Of a stretch of DNA of 64,000 nt, positions 56,682-64,000 are shown piece after piece. Position 1 is the first letter of the stretch; every line of letters starts with the position of its first letter. The position numbers were made by a program, and so were the translations under genes. This stretch comes from Burkholderia cenocepacia (GTDB lineage: Bacteria > Pseudomonadota > Gammaproteobacteria > Burkholderiales > Burkholderiaceae), in contig NZ_UAQZ01000001.1 in assembly GCF_900446215.1 (NCBI RefSeq), forward strand, positions 186,001 through 250,000, in the 5' to 3' direction. The notes under the pieces are model-generated. The model was not told where the DNA came from, ran no database searches, and was given only the letters and a program-made list of their open reading frames with translations.

Positions 56682-59045
56682 TCAATGCAGCGTCGGCGGC
56701 GCGCCGTCCGGCGCCGAATCGGCGAGCGGGCGCACCGACCCTTCGACGATGCGTGCACCGAACTCGCGCACGAGCTGCTGGACGAACGGATCGCCGTGAA
56801 TCTCCTGCTCGGCTTCGCGCTGGCGCGCCGCGCGCGCGGCCGCATCGAGCGCCGCCGCAGTGCGCCGCGCGGGCCCGACCTCGACGGTCACCTCGACCGG
56901 CTTGCCGAGCGCATCGGCCAGTGCGGCCTTCAGCTTCGCCACCTGTGCGGCGTCCGCATACTGCGGCACCGGCACGGACAATTTCAATGCGGTTGCGTCG
57001 ACGGCCGTCAGCTCGCTGTTGAACGCGAGCTGGTACGCGACACCCTTCAGCGGCAACCGCGCGGCCAGCGCCGGCCATTCGCCGTCGAAACCGATCGGAT
57101 CGAGCGCGATCGCGGGCGGCAGCGGACGCGTGTCGATCGGCGCGGCCGGACGCGCGTCCGCCGGCTTCGGCGTCACGCGCACGTCGTCGGGACCGCTGTC
57201 GAACACCGGCACGAAGCCGTCGTCGGACCCGCCGAACATTTCGTCGGCGCTGAGCGGCACGTAGTCGTCGGGCGGGATGTCTTCCCACGGCGGCGACGGC
57301 TGGCGCGAATCGGCTGCTTGCGGCGCACGGGCGGCAGCACGCGGCGTCGGCACCTGGACGGCCGGACGCGGCGCGACCGGCTTTTCAGCAGCCGGCTGGG
57401 CCGCAGCCGGCTTGGCGGCAGCGCCTGCGCGCCCGCGGTCCGACGACACGCGCATCCCCGCATTGCGCAGCACGTCGAGTGCGGCGGCGGCACCGCCCGC
57501 GCGCGCCGCCGGCCGTGCGGCGGCCGGCTCGGGCGATGCGACGCGCGGCGCCGGTTCCGCCTGCGGAGCCGGTTCGTCGTTTCGCTGCACGACGGCAACG
57601 GCGGGCGGCTCAGGTTCCTTGCGCGCGGGAGGCGGCGTGTCGCCGGCGGGCGCTGCCTTCGTTTCCGGCTGAGGAGGCTCGACAGCTTGCACGTCAGCCG
57701 CGACCGGTTCCGGCGCTGCTTCTGCCGGTGACTGAACGGCAGCCGGCTTGGCGGTCGGCCGTTCGGCTTCATCGCTCGATTGCACCGGCGCCGAACGGGC
57801 GACCGGCGCAGCCGGCGTCGCGGCTGGCGGGCGCGCTGCGCTTGCCGGCGCGGCCGATACCGGCTTCGCCGCGGCAGCGGCCGGTGCCGCCGTAGCACGC
57901 GGGGCCGGCACCGCACGCGGCGGCACGGACGGCTGACCGCCCGGTGCGCTGCCGGCGCCGACGGCCGGCTCGAACGCGAGCATCCGCAGCAGCGTCATCG
58001 TGAAACCGGCGTATTCGTCCGGCGCCAGGCCGAGTTCGGCGCGCCCGACCGTCGCGATCTGATAGAACAACTGCACCTGCTCGGGGCTCAGCGTCTCAGC
58101 AAACCGGCGCAGGTCGGCCGCTTCCGGCCATTCGTCGAGCACCGAGCCCGGCGCGAACTGCGCCCACGCGATCCGGTGCAGCAGGCTCGCGAGATCCTGC
58201 AGCGCGGTCGAGAACGACAGGCTGCGCAGCGACATCTCGTCGGCAATCGCGAGGATTTCCGGGCCGTTGCCGGCCGCGAGCGCGTCGAGCAGGCGCACCA
58301 TGTAGGTCTGGTCGAGCGCGCCGAGCATGCCCGACACCGCCGACTCGGTCACCTCGTTCGCCGAATAGGCGATCGCCTGGTCGGTCAGCGACAGCGCGTC
58401 GCGCATGCTGCCCTGCGCGGCCCGCGCGAGCAGGCGCAGCGCCTGCGGCTCGAACGTGATCCGTTCTTCGCCGAGGATCCGCTCGAGATGCGACACGATG
58501 TGCCCGGCCGGCATCTGCTTCAGGTTGAACTGCAGACAGCGCGACAGCACGGTGACGGGGATTTTCTGCGGATCGGTCGTCGCGAGGATGAACTTGACGT
58601 GCGGCGGCGGCTCTTCCAGCGTCTTCAGCATCGCGTTGAACGCGTGATTCGTCAGCATGTGCACTTCGTCGATCATGTAGACCTTGAAGCGCGCATCGAC
58701 GGGCGCGTACACCGCGCGCTCGAGCAGCGCGGCCATTTCGTCGACGCCGCGGTTGCTCGCCGCGTCCATCTCGACGTAATCGACGAAACGACCCTCGTCG
58801 ATCTCGCGACACGCGCGACACACGCCGCACGGCTGCGACGTGACGCCGGTTTCACAGTTGAGCGCCTTCGCGAAGATCCGCGACAGCGTCGTCTTGCCGA
58901 CACCGCGGGTTCCGGTAAACAGATAGGCGTGATGGAGACGCCCGCCGTCGAGCGCGTGCGTGAGCGCCCTGACGACGTGCTCCTGGCCGACGAGCGAAGC
59001 GAAATCCTTCGGACGCCACTTGCGTGCGAGAACTTGATAGGTCAT
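56682..59045 (-). CDS. dnaX: DNA polymerase III subunit gamma/tau
   Basis: A 787-residue clamp-loader ATPase. Walker A is GTRGVGKTT near residue 45-53; the zinc cysteines are C64, C73, C76 and C79 ('CETGVTSQPCGVCRAC'); 'YMIDEVHML' is Walker B. Domains I-III end around residue 365. A Pro/Ala-rich low-complexity linker of roughly 200-250 residues follows, then the tau-specific C-terminal part that binds the polymerase ('FDGEWPALAARLPLKGVAYQLAFNSELTAVDATALKLSV' in landmark form). I see no A-rich slippery heptamer of the E. coli type, so a shorter gamma form is not evident. Confidence 0.95.
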   Translation of the reverse strand: MTYQVLARKWRPKDFASLVGQEHVVRALTHALDGGRLHHAYLFTGTRGVGKTTLSRIFAKALNCETGVTSQPCGVCRACREIDEGRFVDYVEMDAASNRGVDEMAALLERAVYAPVDARFKVYMIDEVHMLTNHAFNAMLKTLEEPPPHVKFILATTDPQKIPVTVLSRCLQFNLKQMPAGHIVSHLERILGEERITFEPQALRLLARAAQGSMRDALSLTDQAIAYSANEVTESAVSGMLGALDQTYMVRLLDALAAGNGPEILAIADEMSLRSLSFSTALQDLASLLHRIAWAQFAPGSVLDEWPEAADLRRFAETLSPEQVQLFYQIATVGRAELGLAPDEYAGFTMTLLRMLAFEPAVGAGSAPGGQPSVPPRAVPAPRATAAPAAAAAKPVSAAPASAARPPAATPAAPVARSAPVQSSDEAERPTAKPAAVQSPAEAAPEPVAADVQAVEPPQPETKAAPAGDTPPPARKEPEPPAVAVVQRNDEPAPQAEPAPRVASPEPAAARPAARAGGAAAALDVLRNAGMRVSSDRGRAGAAAKPAAAQPAAEKPVAPRPAVQVPTPRAAARAPQAADSRQPSPPWEDIPPDDYVPLSADEMFGGSDDGFVPVFDSGPDDVRVTPKPADARPAAPIDTRPLPPAIALDPIGFDGEWPALAARLPLKGVAYQLAFNSELTAVDATALKLSVPVPQYADAAQVAKLKAALADALGKPVEVTVEVGPARRTAAALDAAARAARQREAEQEIHGDPFVQQLVREFGARIVEGSVRPLADSAPDGAPPTLH

Positions 59046-59140
59046 CGGGAAATTGTATCAGTAACGCTGCGTCGCGCCGACACGCGAAACGGTGCGGAAC
59101 ACGGGCAAGGTGGAGGTCGAACGGAGTGTGACGCAGAAAT

Positions 59141-59164
59141 AAAAAACGCCCTGCGAACGGGGCG
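59141..59164 (-). terminator. Terminator after the SRP RNA gene
   Basis: The reverse strand has CGCCC...GGGCG with an 8-base loop followed by TTTTTT, 15-20 bases past the likely 3' end of the RNA. Confidence 0.7.
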
Positions 59165-59174
59165 AGAAGGAAGG

Positions 59175-59271
59175 TGACGAGCCCAACCCTCGGCACTGGC
59201 GGAAAACGATTGTGGCTGCTTCGTTCCCGACCTGACCAGGTTCACCGCCCCACCATGCGAGGAGGCCCGTC
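59175..59271 (-). ncRNA. ffs: Small signal recognition particle RNA (4.5S RNA)
   Basis: The reverse strand contains the conserved SRP core: AACCTGGTCAGGTC, then GGGAACGAAGCAGCCA, matching the GGTCAGG...GGAA...AGCAGCC apex of 4.5S RNA. The flanks GGGCCTCCTCG and CGAGGG...GGGCTC can pair to close the rod. The length is about 97 bases, similar to the E. coli 4.5S RNA (114 bases). It binds Ffh and targets inner-membrane proteins to the translocon. It lies downstream of trxA in divergent orientation and just upstream of dnaX. The ends are estimated. Confidence 0.9.
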
Positions 59272-59278
59272 ACGGCAT

Positions 59279-59284
59279 ATTCTA
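59279..59284 (-). promoter_or_regulatory. Candidate -10 element for ffs
   Basis: TAGAAT on the reverse strand sits 7-8 bases before the likely 5' end of the RNA. This is where a transcript of the observed SRP RNA should begin. The -35 match is weak. Confidence 0.5.
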
Positions 59285-59662
59285 TCACCGCTTCCGGACG
59301 AATGCGACCGTTTGTTCGCATCAAAGCGAATATCGCCGGGCAAACCCGCGCATCGCCCGTTCGCGCGCACCGCATGCGGCCCACCCCCTTGTAATTTGCG
59401 GACCGGCCTCCACCTGCGTGGCACGACGGTCGAACGTCGCGTCGTACCCCTACTCGCGTAGCGGCTACTATCGCCGCCCGCAGCAGATAGCAATTTAGGC
59501 TAATATGACGCCCGAACGACCCGCGAGCCGCGGCATGCAGCGCTTACGCCCCCTCCCTTCCGGAAGGCGGAGTGACCTGCCGCAGCGGCCGGCAGCCTAC
59601 GGCGGCCGGTACGCCGCAACGCGCAAGCAGGCAGTCCCCGAACCGTAAGAGGTATTGACCCA
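59285..59662. other. Intergenic region between ffs and trxA
   Basis: About 380 bases without a convincing gene. It should hold the trxA promoter; TAATAT at 59500-59506 is a possible -10. A palindrome CCTTCCGGAAGG (59556-59567) lies in the stretch that would be the trxA leader, followed by a region of GGCCGG repeats that could fold strongly. Confidence 0.4.
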
Positions 59663-59989
59663 ATGAGCGAACAGATCAAACACATCAGCGACGCATCGTT
59701 CGAACAGGACGTCGTCAAGTCCGACAAGCCCGTCCTCGTCGATTTCTGGGCCGAATGGTGCGGCCCGTGCAAGATGATCGCCCCGATCCTCGACGAAGTC
59801 GCGAAGGACTACGGCGACAAGCTGCAGATCGCGAAGATCAACGTCGACGACAACCAGGCCACGCCCGCGAAGTTCGGCGTGCGCGGCATCCCGACGCTGA
59901 TCCTGTTCAAGAACGGCGCGGCCGCCGCGCAGAAGGTCGGCGCGCTGTCGAAGTCGCAGCTCACCGCCTTCCTGGACAGCCACCTGTAA
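59663..59989 (+). CDS. trxA: Thioredoxin
   Basis: A 108-residue thiol-disulphide oxidoreductase. The active site WCGPC has its reactive cysteines at residues 33 and 36; '[13 protein letters not shown]' holds the cis-proline. It is the same size as E. coli TrxA (109 residues). It sits in front of rho, as in many proteobacteria. AAGAGG lies about 11 bases upstream of the ATG. Confidence 0.96.
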   Translation: MSEQIKHISDASFEQDVVKSDKPVLVDFWAEWCGPCKMIAPILDEVAKDYGDKLQIAKINVDDNQATPAKFGVRGIPTLILFKNGAAAAQKVGALSKSQLTAFLDSHL

Positions 59990-60002
59990 TACCGGCAGTT
60001 CC

Positions 60003-60034
60003 ACGGACGTGTTGTCAGTCGGCAACACGTCCGT
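60003..60034 (+). terminator. Hairpin after trxA, possible terminator
   Basis: ACGGACGTGTTG and CAACACGTCCGT form a perfect 12 bp stem with an 8-base loop, 13 bases past the trxA stop. There is no T-run after it, so it may instead protect the 3' end or weaken read-through into rho. Confidence 0.5.
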
Positions 60035-60075
60035 CGTCAAGCCGCCGATCGCTCGCTCAAGCGCGAATCGGCCTA

Positions 60076-60084
60076 TGCTAGAAT
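60076..60084 (+). promoter_or_regulatory. Candidate extended -10 promoter for rho
   Basis: TGCTAGAAT is an extended -10 (TG, one base, then TAGAAT) about 101 bases in front of the rho start. An extended -10 can work with a weak -35. This implies a rho leader of nearly 100 bases that is rich in C and T. Confidence 0.5.
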
Positions 60085-60184
60085 TAAAAAACGTCGACAA
60101 GACGCATTTAAGTCTCTGAGCGCCTCCGCTCGCCCTCCTCCCTTATTTTCTTTCGTCGCTTCTCCTCCCTGGCGGGTTCTCCGT

Positions 60185-61447
60185 ATGCATTTATCCGAGC
60201 TCAAGTCTCTGCACGTGTCCGAACTGATCGAAATGGCCAACGGCCTGGAGATCGAAAACGCGAACCGCCTGCGCAAGCAGGAGTTGATGTTTGCCATTCT
60301 CAAAAAGCGCGCCAAGACGGGAGAGACGATCTTCGGCGACGGTACGCTCGAAGTGCTGCCGGACGGCTTCGGCTTCCTGCGCTCGCCGGAAATGTCGTAC
60401 CTCGCGAGCACCGACGACATCTACATCAGCCCGTCGCAGATCCGCCGCTTCAACCTGCACACCGGCGACACCATCGAAGGTGAAGTCCGCACGCCGAAGG
60501 ACGGCGAGCGCTACTTCGCGCTGGTGAAGGTCGACAAAGTCAACGGGCAGCCGCCCGAGGCCTCGAAACACAAGATCATGTTCGAGAACCTCACGCCGCT
60601 GCACCCGAACAAGCCGCTGTCGCTCGAACGCGAAATGCGCGGCGAGGAAAACGTCACGGGCCGCATCATCGACATGATCGCGCCGATCGGCAAGGGCCAG
60701 CGCGGCCTGCTCGTCGCGTCGCCGAAGTCCGGCAAGACCGTGATGCTCCAGCACATCGCGCATGCGATCAAGCAGAACCACCCGGACGTGATCCTGTTCG
60801 TGCTGCTGATCGACGAGCGCCCGGAAGAAGTGACCGAAATGCAGCGCTCGGTCGCCGGCGAAGTGATCGCGTCGACGTTCGACGAACCGGCCACGCGCCA
60901 CGTGCAGGTCGCCGAAATGGTGATCGAGAAGGCCAAGCGCCTCGTCGAAATGAAGCACGACGTCGTGATTCTGCTCGACTCGATCACGCGTCTCGCGCGT
61001 GCGTACAACACCGTGATCCCGGCATCGGGCAAGGTGCTGACGGGCGGTGTCGACGCGAACGCGCTGCAGCGTCCGAAGCGCTTCTTCGGCGCGGCGCGCA
61101 ACATCGAGGAAGGCGGCTCGCTGACGATCATCGGCACCGCGCTGATCGAAACCGGCAGCCGCATGGACGACGTGATCTACGAAGAGTTCAAGGGCACCGG
61201 CAACATGGAAGTGCACCTCGAGCGCCGTCTCGCGGAAAAGCGCGTGTATCCGTCGATCAACCTGAACAAGTCGGGCACGCGTCGCGAGGAAATGCTGATC
61301 AAGCCCGAGATCCTTCAGAAGATCTGGGTGCTGCGCAAGTTCATCCACGACATGGACGAAGTCGAGGCAATGGAATTCCTGCTCGACAAGATCCGCCAGA
61401 CGAAGAGCAACTCCGAGTTCTTCGACCTGATGCGCCGCGGCGGCTGA
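60185..61447 (+). CDS. rho: Transcription termination factor Rho
   Basis: A 420-residue RNA-dependent ATPase, the same size as E. coli Rho (419). The N-terminal RNA-binding domain has '[19 protein letters not shown]' (cold-shock-like fold), and the motor has Walker A SPKSGKTV at residues 179-186, '[15 protein letters not shown]' and '[18 protein letters not shown]' (landmarks; the Q- and R-loops are present). It lies behind trxA. The start codon has only a weak GGCGGG ribosome site. Confidence 0.97.
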   Translation: MHLSELKSLHVSELIEMANGLEIENANRLRKQELMFAILKKRAKTGETIFGDGTLEVLPDGFGFLRSPEMSYLASTDDIYISPSQIRRFNLHTGDTIEGEVRTPKDGERYFALVKVDKVNGQPPEASKHKIMFENLTPLHPNKPLSLEREMRGEENVTGRIIDMIAPIGKGQRGLLVASPKSGKTVMLQHIAHAIKQNHPDVILFVLLIDERPEEVTEMQRSVAGEVIASTFDEPATRHVQVAEMVIEKAKRLVEMKHDVVILLDSITRLARAYNTVIPASGKVLTGGVDANALQRPKRFFGAARNIEEGGSLTIIGTALIETGSRMDDVIYEEFKGTGNMEVHLERRLAEKRVYPSINLNKSGTRREEMLIKPEILQKIWVLRKFIHDMDEVEAMEFLLDKIRQTKSNSEFFDLMRRGG

Positions 61448-61465
61448 TCGCCCCCGCCCCGCGAC

Positions 61466-61503
61466 ACGGCCGCCCGCGCATCCTGCCCGGCGGCCGTTTT
61501 TTC
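61466..61503 (+). terminator. Rho-independent terminator after rho
   Basis: ACGGCCGCC and GGCGGCCGT pair with a short loop, followed by a run of six T. Confidence 0.85.
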
Positions 61504-61510
61504 GGCCCCA

Positions 61511-61532
61511 ACCTGAACGTGAACGTACAGGT
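61511..61532. promoter_or_regulatory. Near-perfect palindrome, probable MerR-family operator
   Basis: ACCTGAACGT and ACGTACAGGT match as an inverted repeat in 9 of 10 positions, separated by GA. It lies between a CTGAAC hexamer (61513-61518) and TATAAT (61538-61543), whose spacing is 19 bases. MerR regulators characteristically bind 19-base spacers and twist them into an active shape. The regulator gene starts 34 bases after TATAAT. Confidence 0.6.
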
Positions 61533-61537
61533 TGATC

Positions 61538-61543
61538 TATAAT
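61538..61543 (+). promoter_or_regulatory. -10 element of the MerR-MFS operon
   Basis: A perfect TATAAT, 34 bases in front of the MerR gene start, paired with CTGAAC 19 bases upstream and overlapped by the operator palindrome. Confidence 0.55.
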
Positions 61544-61576
61544 CGCGTCATTGCCCCGCCGAATCCCCGATACCCG

Positions 61577-62077
61577 ATGCCGACCGACGCCTCCACCCCG
61601 CTATTGACCGTCAGCGACGCCGCGTCGCGGCTCGGCGTCACGCCGCGCACGCTCAAATATTACGAAGAGCGCGGCCTCGTCACGCCGTCGCGCAGCGAAG
61701 GCCGCTACCGTCTCTACGACGAAGCCGACCTCGAGCGTTTCGCGCGCATCCTGCGGCTGCGCGCGCTCGGCTTCTCGCTGCACGGCATCACCGAAATGCT
61801 GAAGCGTCCGCTGGAAGAAACGGGCGACGGCCGGCGCCGCTATTCGGATGCGTCGCTGCGCGACATCCGCGCCGGCCTCGCCGAGCAGATCGACACGCTC
61901 GACCGGCGAATCGCGGCCGTCCAGCGCGAACTGAAGGAAGCCGTCGCGCTACGCAAGGAGTTGCAGCACGACATCGACTACGTCGAGCGGCGCCTCGCCG
62001 GTGAAAACGCCGATGAACTGATCGCGCAGCGGCGGGCCGAAATCGGCGCGCGGCGCGCCCGCAAGGACCGCGAATGA
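61577..62077 (+). CDS. MerR family transcriptional regulator
   Basis: A 166-residue regulator. The N-terminal winged helix has 'LLTVSDAASRLGVTPRTLKYYEERGLVTPSRSEGRYRLYDEADLERF' as its landmark (positions about 9-55), followed by a long helix and a C-terminal charged part ('LQHDIDYVERRLAGENADEL'). There are no conserved metal-binding cysteines, so this is likely a small-molecule sensor of the SoxR/BmrR/TipA kind. Its stop overlaps the MFS start (ATGA at 62074-62077). The operator palindrome lies in front of the operon. Confidence 0.88.
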   Translation: MPTDASTPLLTVSDAASRLGVTPRTLKYYEERGLVTPSRSEGRYRLYDEADLERFARILRLRALGFSLHGITEMLKRPLEETGDGRRRYSDASLRDIRAGLAEQIDTLDRRIAAVQRELKEAVALRKELQHDIDYVERRLAGENADELIAQRRAEIGARRARKDRE

Positions 62078-63630
62078 ACGCCGTGCCGGGCCGGCCGCCG
62101 CTATGGAGCCGCGCGAACCTGCGCGCGGACCTGTTTCCATGGGCGCTCGCGCTCGTCACCGGCATCGACTACTTCGACAACGCCGTCTTCTCGTTCTTCG
62201 CGAGCTACATCGCGGGCGGCATCAACGCGTCGCCCGACGAACTCGTGTGGTCGTCGAGCGCCTACGCGGTCACGGCCGTGCTCGGTATCCTGCAGCAGCA
62301 ATGGTGGGTCGACCGGCTCGGCCATCGCCGCTACGTCGCGGGCTGCATGCTGATGTTCTCGCTCGGCGCGATCGCGGCGGCGCTGGCCGACACGTCGCTG
62401 GAGCTCGCGTTCGCGCGCGGCTTCCAGGGCTATTTCATCGGCCCGATGATGGGCGCGTGCCGGATCCTGATCCAGATCAGCTTCAAGCCGCAGGAGCGGC
62501 CGCCCGCGACACGCGCGTTCCTGATCATGATCCTGCTCGGCAGCGCGCTCGCGCCGATCGTCGGCGGGCTGCTGGTCGCGCATTCGACGTGGCGCGCCCT
62601 GTTCGCGTGCACGGCGCCGGCCGGCATCGCGTTCGCCATCCTCGCGTTGCTCACGCTGCCCGATTCGGGCCGCACGCCGGACGACGAACGCGGCTCCGGA
62701 CACTTCTGGCCGTACGTCGTGTTCGCGCTCGCGCAAGGGGCGCTGCAGATCGTGCTGCAGCAGGTGCATTACCAGCTCTACAGCGGCTCGCCGATGCTGA
62801 TCATGCTGACGTTTGCCGGGCTCGGCGCGCTCGCGTGGTTCGCGTATCACCAGTGGAACCATCCGACGCCGCTCGTGCGGCTGCATGCGTTCCGCGAGCG
62901 CACTTTTCAGGTCGGGCTGCTGCTCTACATGTTCTATTACTACGAGACGACGGGCTTCAGTTACCTGACGTCGCGATTTCTCGAGGGCGGGCTCGGCTAT
63001 CCGGTCGAGAATGCCGGGCGCCTGGTCGGCACGATGTCGCTGATCTCCGCCACCGCGCTGTTCGCGTACCTGCGCTACGCGAAATTCGTCACGCACAAGA
63101 AGTGGTTCGTCGTGCCCGGGTTCGCGATCGCCGTCACGGCCGCGCTGTGGATGACGCGGATGACGCCGCAGGTCGGCGAAGCCGCGCTGATCGTCCCGCT
63201 GCTGCTGCGCGGATTGCTGCTGCTGTTCATCGTGCTGCCGGTCGCGAACCTCACGTTCCGGATCTTCGCGATCGACGAATACACGCACGGCTACCGGCTG
63301 AAGAACATCGTGCGGCAACTGACGATCTCGTTCGCGACGTCGTCGGTGATCATCGTCGAGCAGCATCGCGTCGCCGTGCACCAGACGCGGCTCGTCGAGC
63401 GCGCGAACCTGTTCGACCCGCTGTTCCAGCAGACCGTCGACGCGCTGACGCGCAGCTACGCGGCAGCCGGCCACGCGCTGAACGACGCGCATGGCCTCGC
63501 GATCGCGTCGATCGCGCGAATGGTCGCGCAACAGGCGTCGTTCCTCGCGTCGCTCGACGGCTTTTACTTCCTCGCGGGCGTGGCGCTCGTCGGCGGCCTC
63601 TTCGCGGCATGGCAAAAACAGATCGATTGA
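62074..63630 (+). CDS. MFS transporter, 14-helix (DHA2/EmrB-like) type
   Basis: A 518-residue integral membrane protein with about 14 hydrophobic segments. The DHA2-like features are 'ITGIDYFDNAVFSFFASYIAGGI', 'GRYVAGCMLMFSLGAIAAAL' (motif A-like basic loop 'DRLGHRRYVAG') and a C-terminal region 'QQTVDALTRSYAAAGHALNDAHGLAIASIARMV'. The gene overlaps the upstream MerR regulator by 4 bases, so it is likely the regulated pump. Drug or toxic-compound export is the usual role, but the substrate is unknown. Confidence 0.85.
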   Translation: MNAVPGRPPLWSRANLRADLFPWALALVTGIDYFDNAVFSFFASYIAGGINASPDELVWSSSAYAVTAVLGILQQQWWVDRLGHRRYVAGCMLMFSLGAIAAALADTSLELAFARGFQGYFIGPMMGACRILIQISFKPQERPPATRAFLIMILLGSALAPIVGGLLVAHSTWRALFACTAPAGIAFAILALLTLPDSGRTPDDERGSGHFWPYVVFALAQGALQIVLQQVHYQLYSGSPMLIMLTFAGLGALAWFAYHQWNHPTPLVRLHAFRERTFQVGLLLYMFYYYETTGFSYLTSRFLEGGLGYPVENAGRLVGTMSLISATALFAYLRYAKFVTHKKWFVVPGFAIAVTAALWMTRMTPQVGEAALIVPLLLRGLLLLFIVLPVANLTFRIFAIDEYTHGYRLKNIVRQLTISFATSSVIIVEQHRVAVHQTRLVERANLFDPLFQQTVDALTRSYAAAGHALNDAHGLAIASIARMVAQQASFLASLDGFYFLAGVALVGGLFAAWQKQID

Positions 63631-63668
63631 GTTAAAAGACAGGCTTTGGATTTTCGTCCGCAGCCTCC

Positions 63669-64000
63669 ATGCTTTCGAAACTGACCCGCTGGTTCGACGA
63701 CCGCCGCCGCGACCGCGCGCTGCGCAGCCATCCGATTCCCGATTCGCTGTGGCAGGAAACCGTCGAACGCCTGCCGTTCCTCGCCGCCCTGCCGCCCGAC
63801 GCGCTCGGGCGGCTGCGCGAGCTGACGAGCCTGTTCGTCGCGAAAAAATCGTTTTCGACCGCGCACGGGCTCGAACTGACCGACGCGATGATCGTCGCGA
63901 TCGCCGCGCAGGCCTGCCTGCCGGTGCTGAATCTGGACCTGTCGCTGTACGACGGCTGGGTCGGCGTCGTCGTGTACCCGGGCGAATTCGTGATCCGCAA
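63669..64000 (+). CDS. MtfA-like zinc peptidase, N-terminal part (runs off the window)
   Basis: From ATG 63669 the frame stays open to the window end (110 codons). The N-terminus 'MLSKLTRWFDDRRRDRALRS' and 'WQETVERLPFLAALPPDALGRLRELTSLFVAKKSF' resemble MtfA (DgsA anti-repressor) proteins; 'GLELTDAMIVAIAAQACLPVLNL' and 'LYDGWVGVVVYPGEFVI' fit the family. MtfA is a zinc peptidase in E. coli that binds the Mlc repressor. The HExxH motif that would confirm the call lies beyond 64000. Confidence 0.65.
   Translation, partial: MLSKLTRWFDDRRRDRALRSHPIPDSLWQETVERLPFLAALPPDALGRLRELTSLFVAKKSFSTAHGLELTDAMIVAIAAQACLPVLNLDLSLYDGWVGVVVYPGEFVIR

Overview
The window is a 64 kb stretch of high-GC, densely coding DNA that reads as the main chromosome of a Burkholderia species, most likely of the Burkholderia cepacia complex. 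The evidence is protein-level similarity throughout, a phaC-phaA-phaB-phaR polyhydroxybutyrate locus, a 79-codon Hfq, an rpoS-nlpD-pcm-surE cluster and betaproteobacterial gene order around hflX-hflK-hflC-hisZ-purA. I saw no insertion sequence, prophage, integrase, CRISPR array, tRNA or rRNA. The single structural RNA gene found is the small SRP RNA (ffs).

Region by region: 1-2.0 kb holds the start of an AsmA-family gene and a FetA/FetB-type two-gene exporter. 2.0-12.8 kb is a mixed block of small secreted proteins, an alcohol dehydrogenase with a divergent LysR regulator, serB, metC, a sugar kinase, rimO, a few small uncharacterised genes and a RibD/DHFR-like reductase. 12.8-13.4 kb is largely non-coding and contains a decayed FAD-oxidoreductase tail. 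13.4-18.1 kb is phaCAB plus phaR. 18.4-31.6 kb has pgeF-rluD divergent from bamD, then dinG, a YdcH-like protein, a coiled-coil envelope protein, tex, kup, a phosphoribosyltransferase and purA. 31.7-37.0 kb is the hfq-hflX-hflK-hflC-DUF2065-hisZ cluster, transcribed on the minus strand.

37.1-46.2 kb carries the conserved ndk-rlmN-rodZ-ispG-hisS-yfgM-bamB-der cluster, in which the PilW/PilF gene usual between rlmN and rodZ is not present. 46.4-49.7 kb holds a BI-1 family membrane protein, rlmD and an endonuclease/exonuclease/phosphatase enzyme. 49.7-54.2 kb is an exonuclease followed by surE-pcm-nlpD-rpoS. 54.4-59.3 kb is a CoA-transferase, then dnaX-ybaB-recR and ffs. 59.6-61.5 kb has trxA and rho. 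61.5-64 kb has a MerR regulator overlapping an MFS transporter gene, and the start of an MtfA-like gene that runs off the window.

Most of this is core housekeeping DNA: translation and tRNA charging, outer-membrane assembly (BamB, BamD), RNA control (Hfq, Rho, Tex), DNA repair (RecR, DnaX, DinG), storage polymer metabolism and stationary-phase control. I did not find a convincing undescribed multi-gene system. The most useful non-obvious observations are two regulator-linked palindromes (LysR at 4591-4611, MerR at 61511-61532), the oxidoreductase relic at 12862-13011, hairpins between the pha genes and between rodZ and ispG, and the pyrimidine-rich rho leader.
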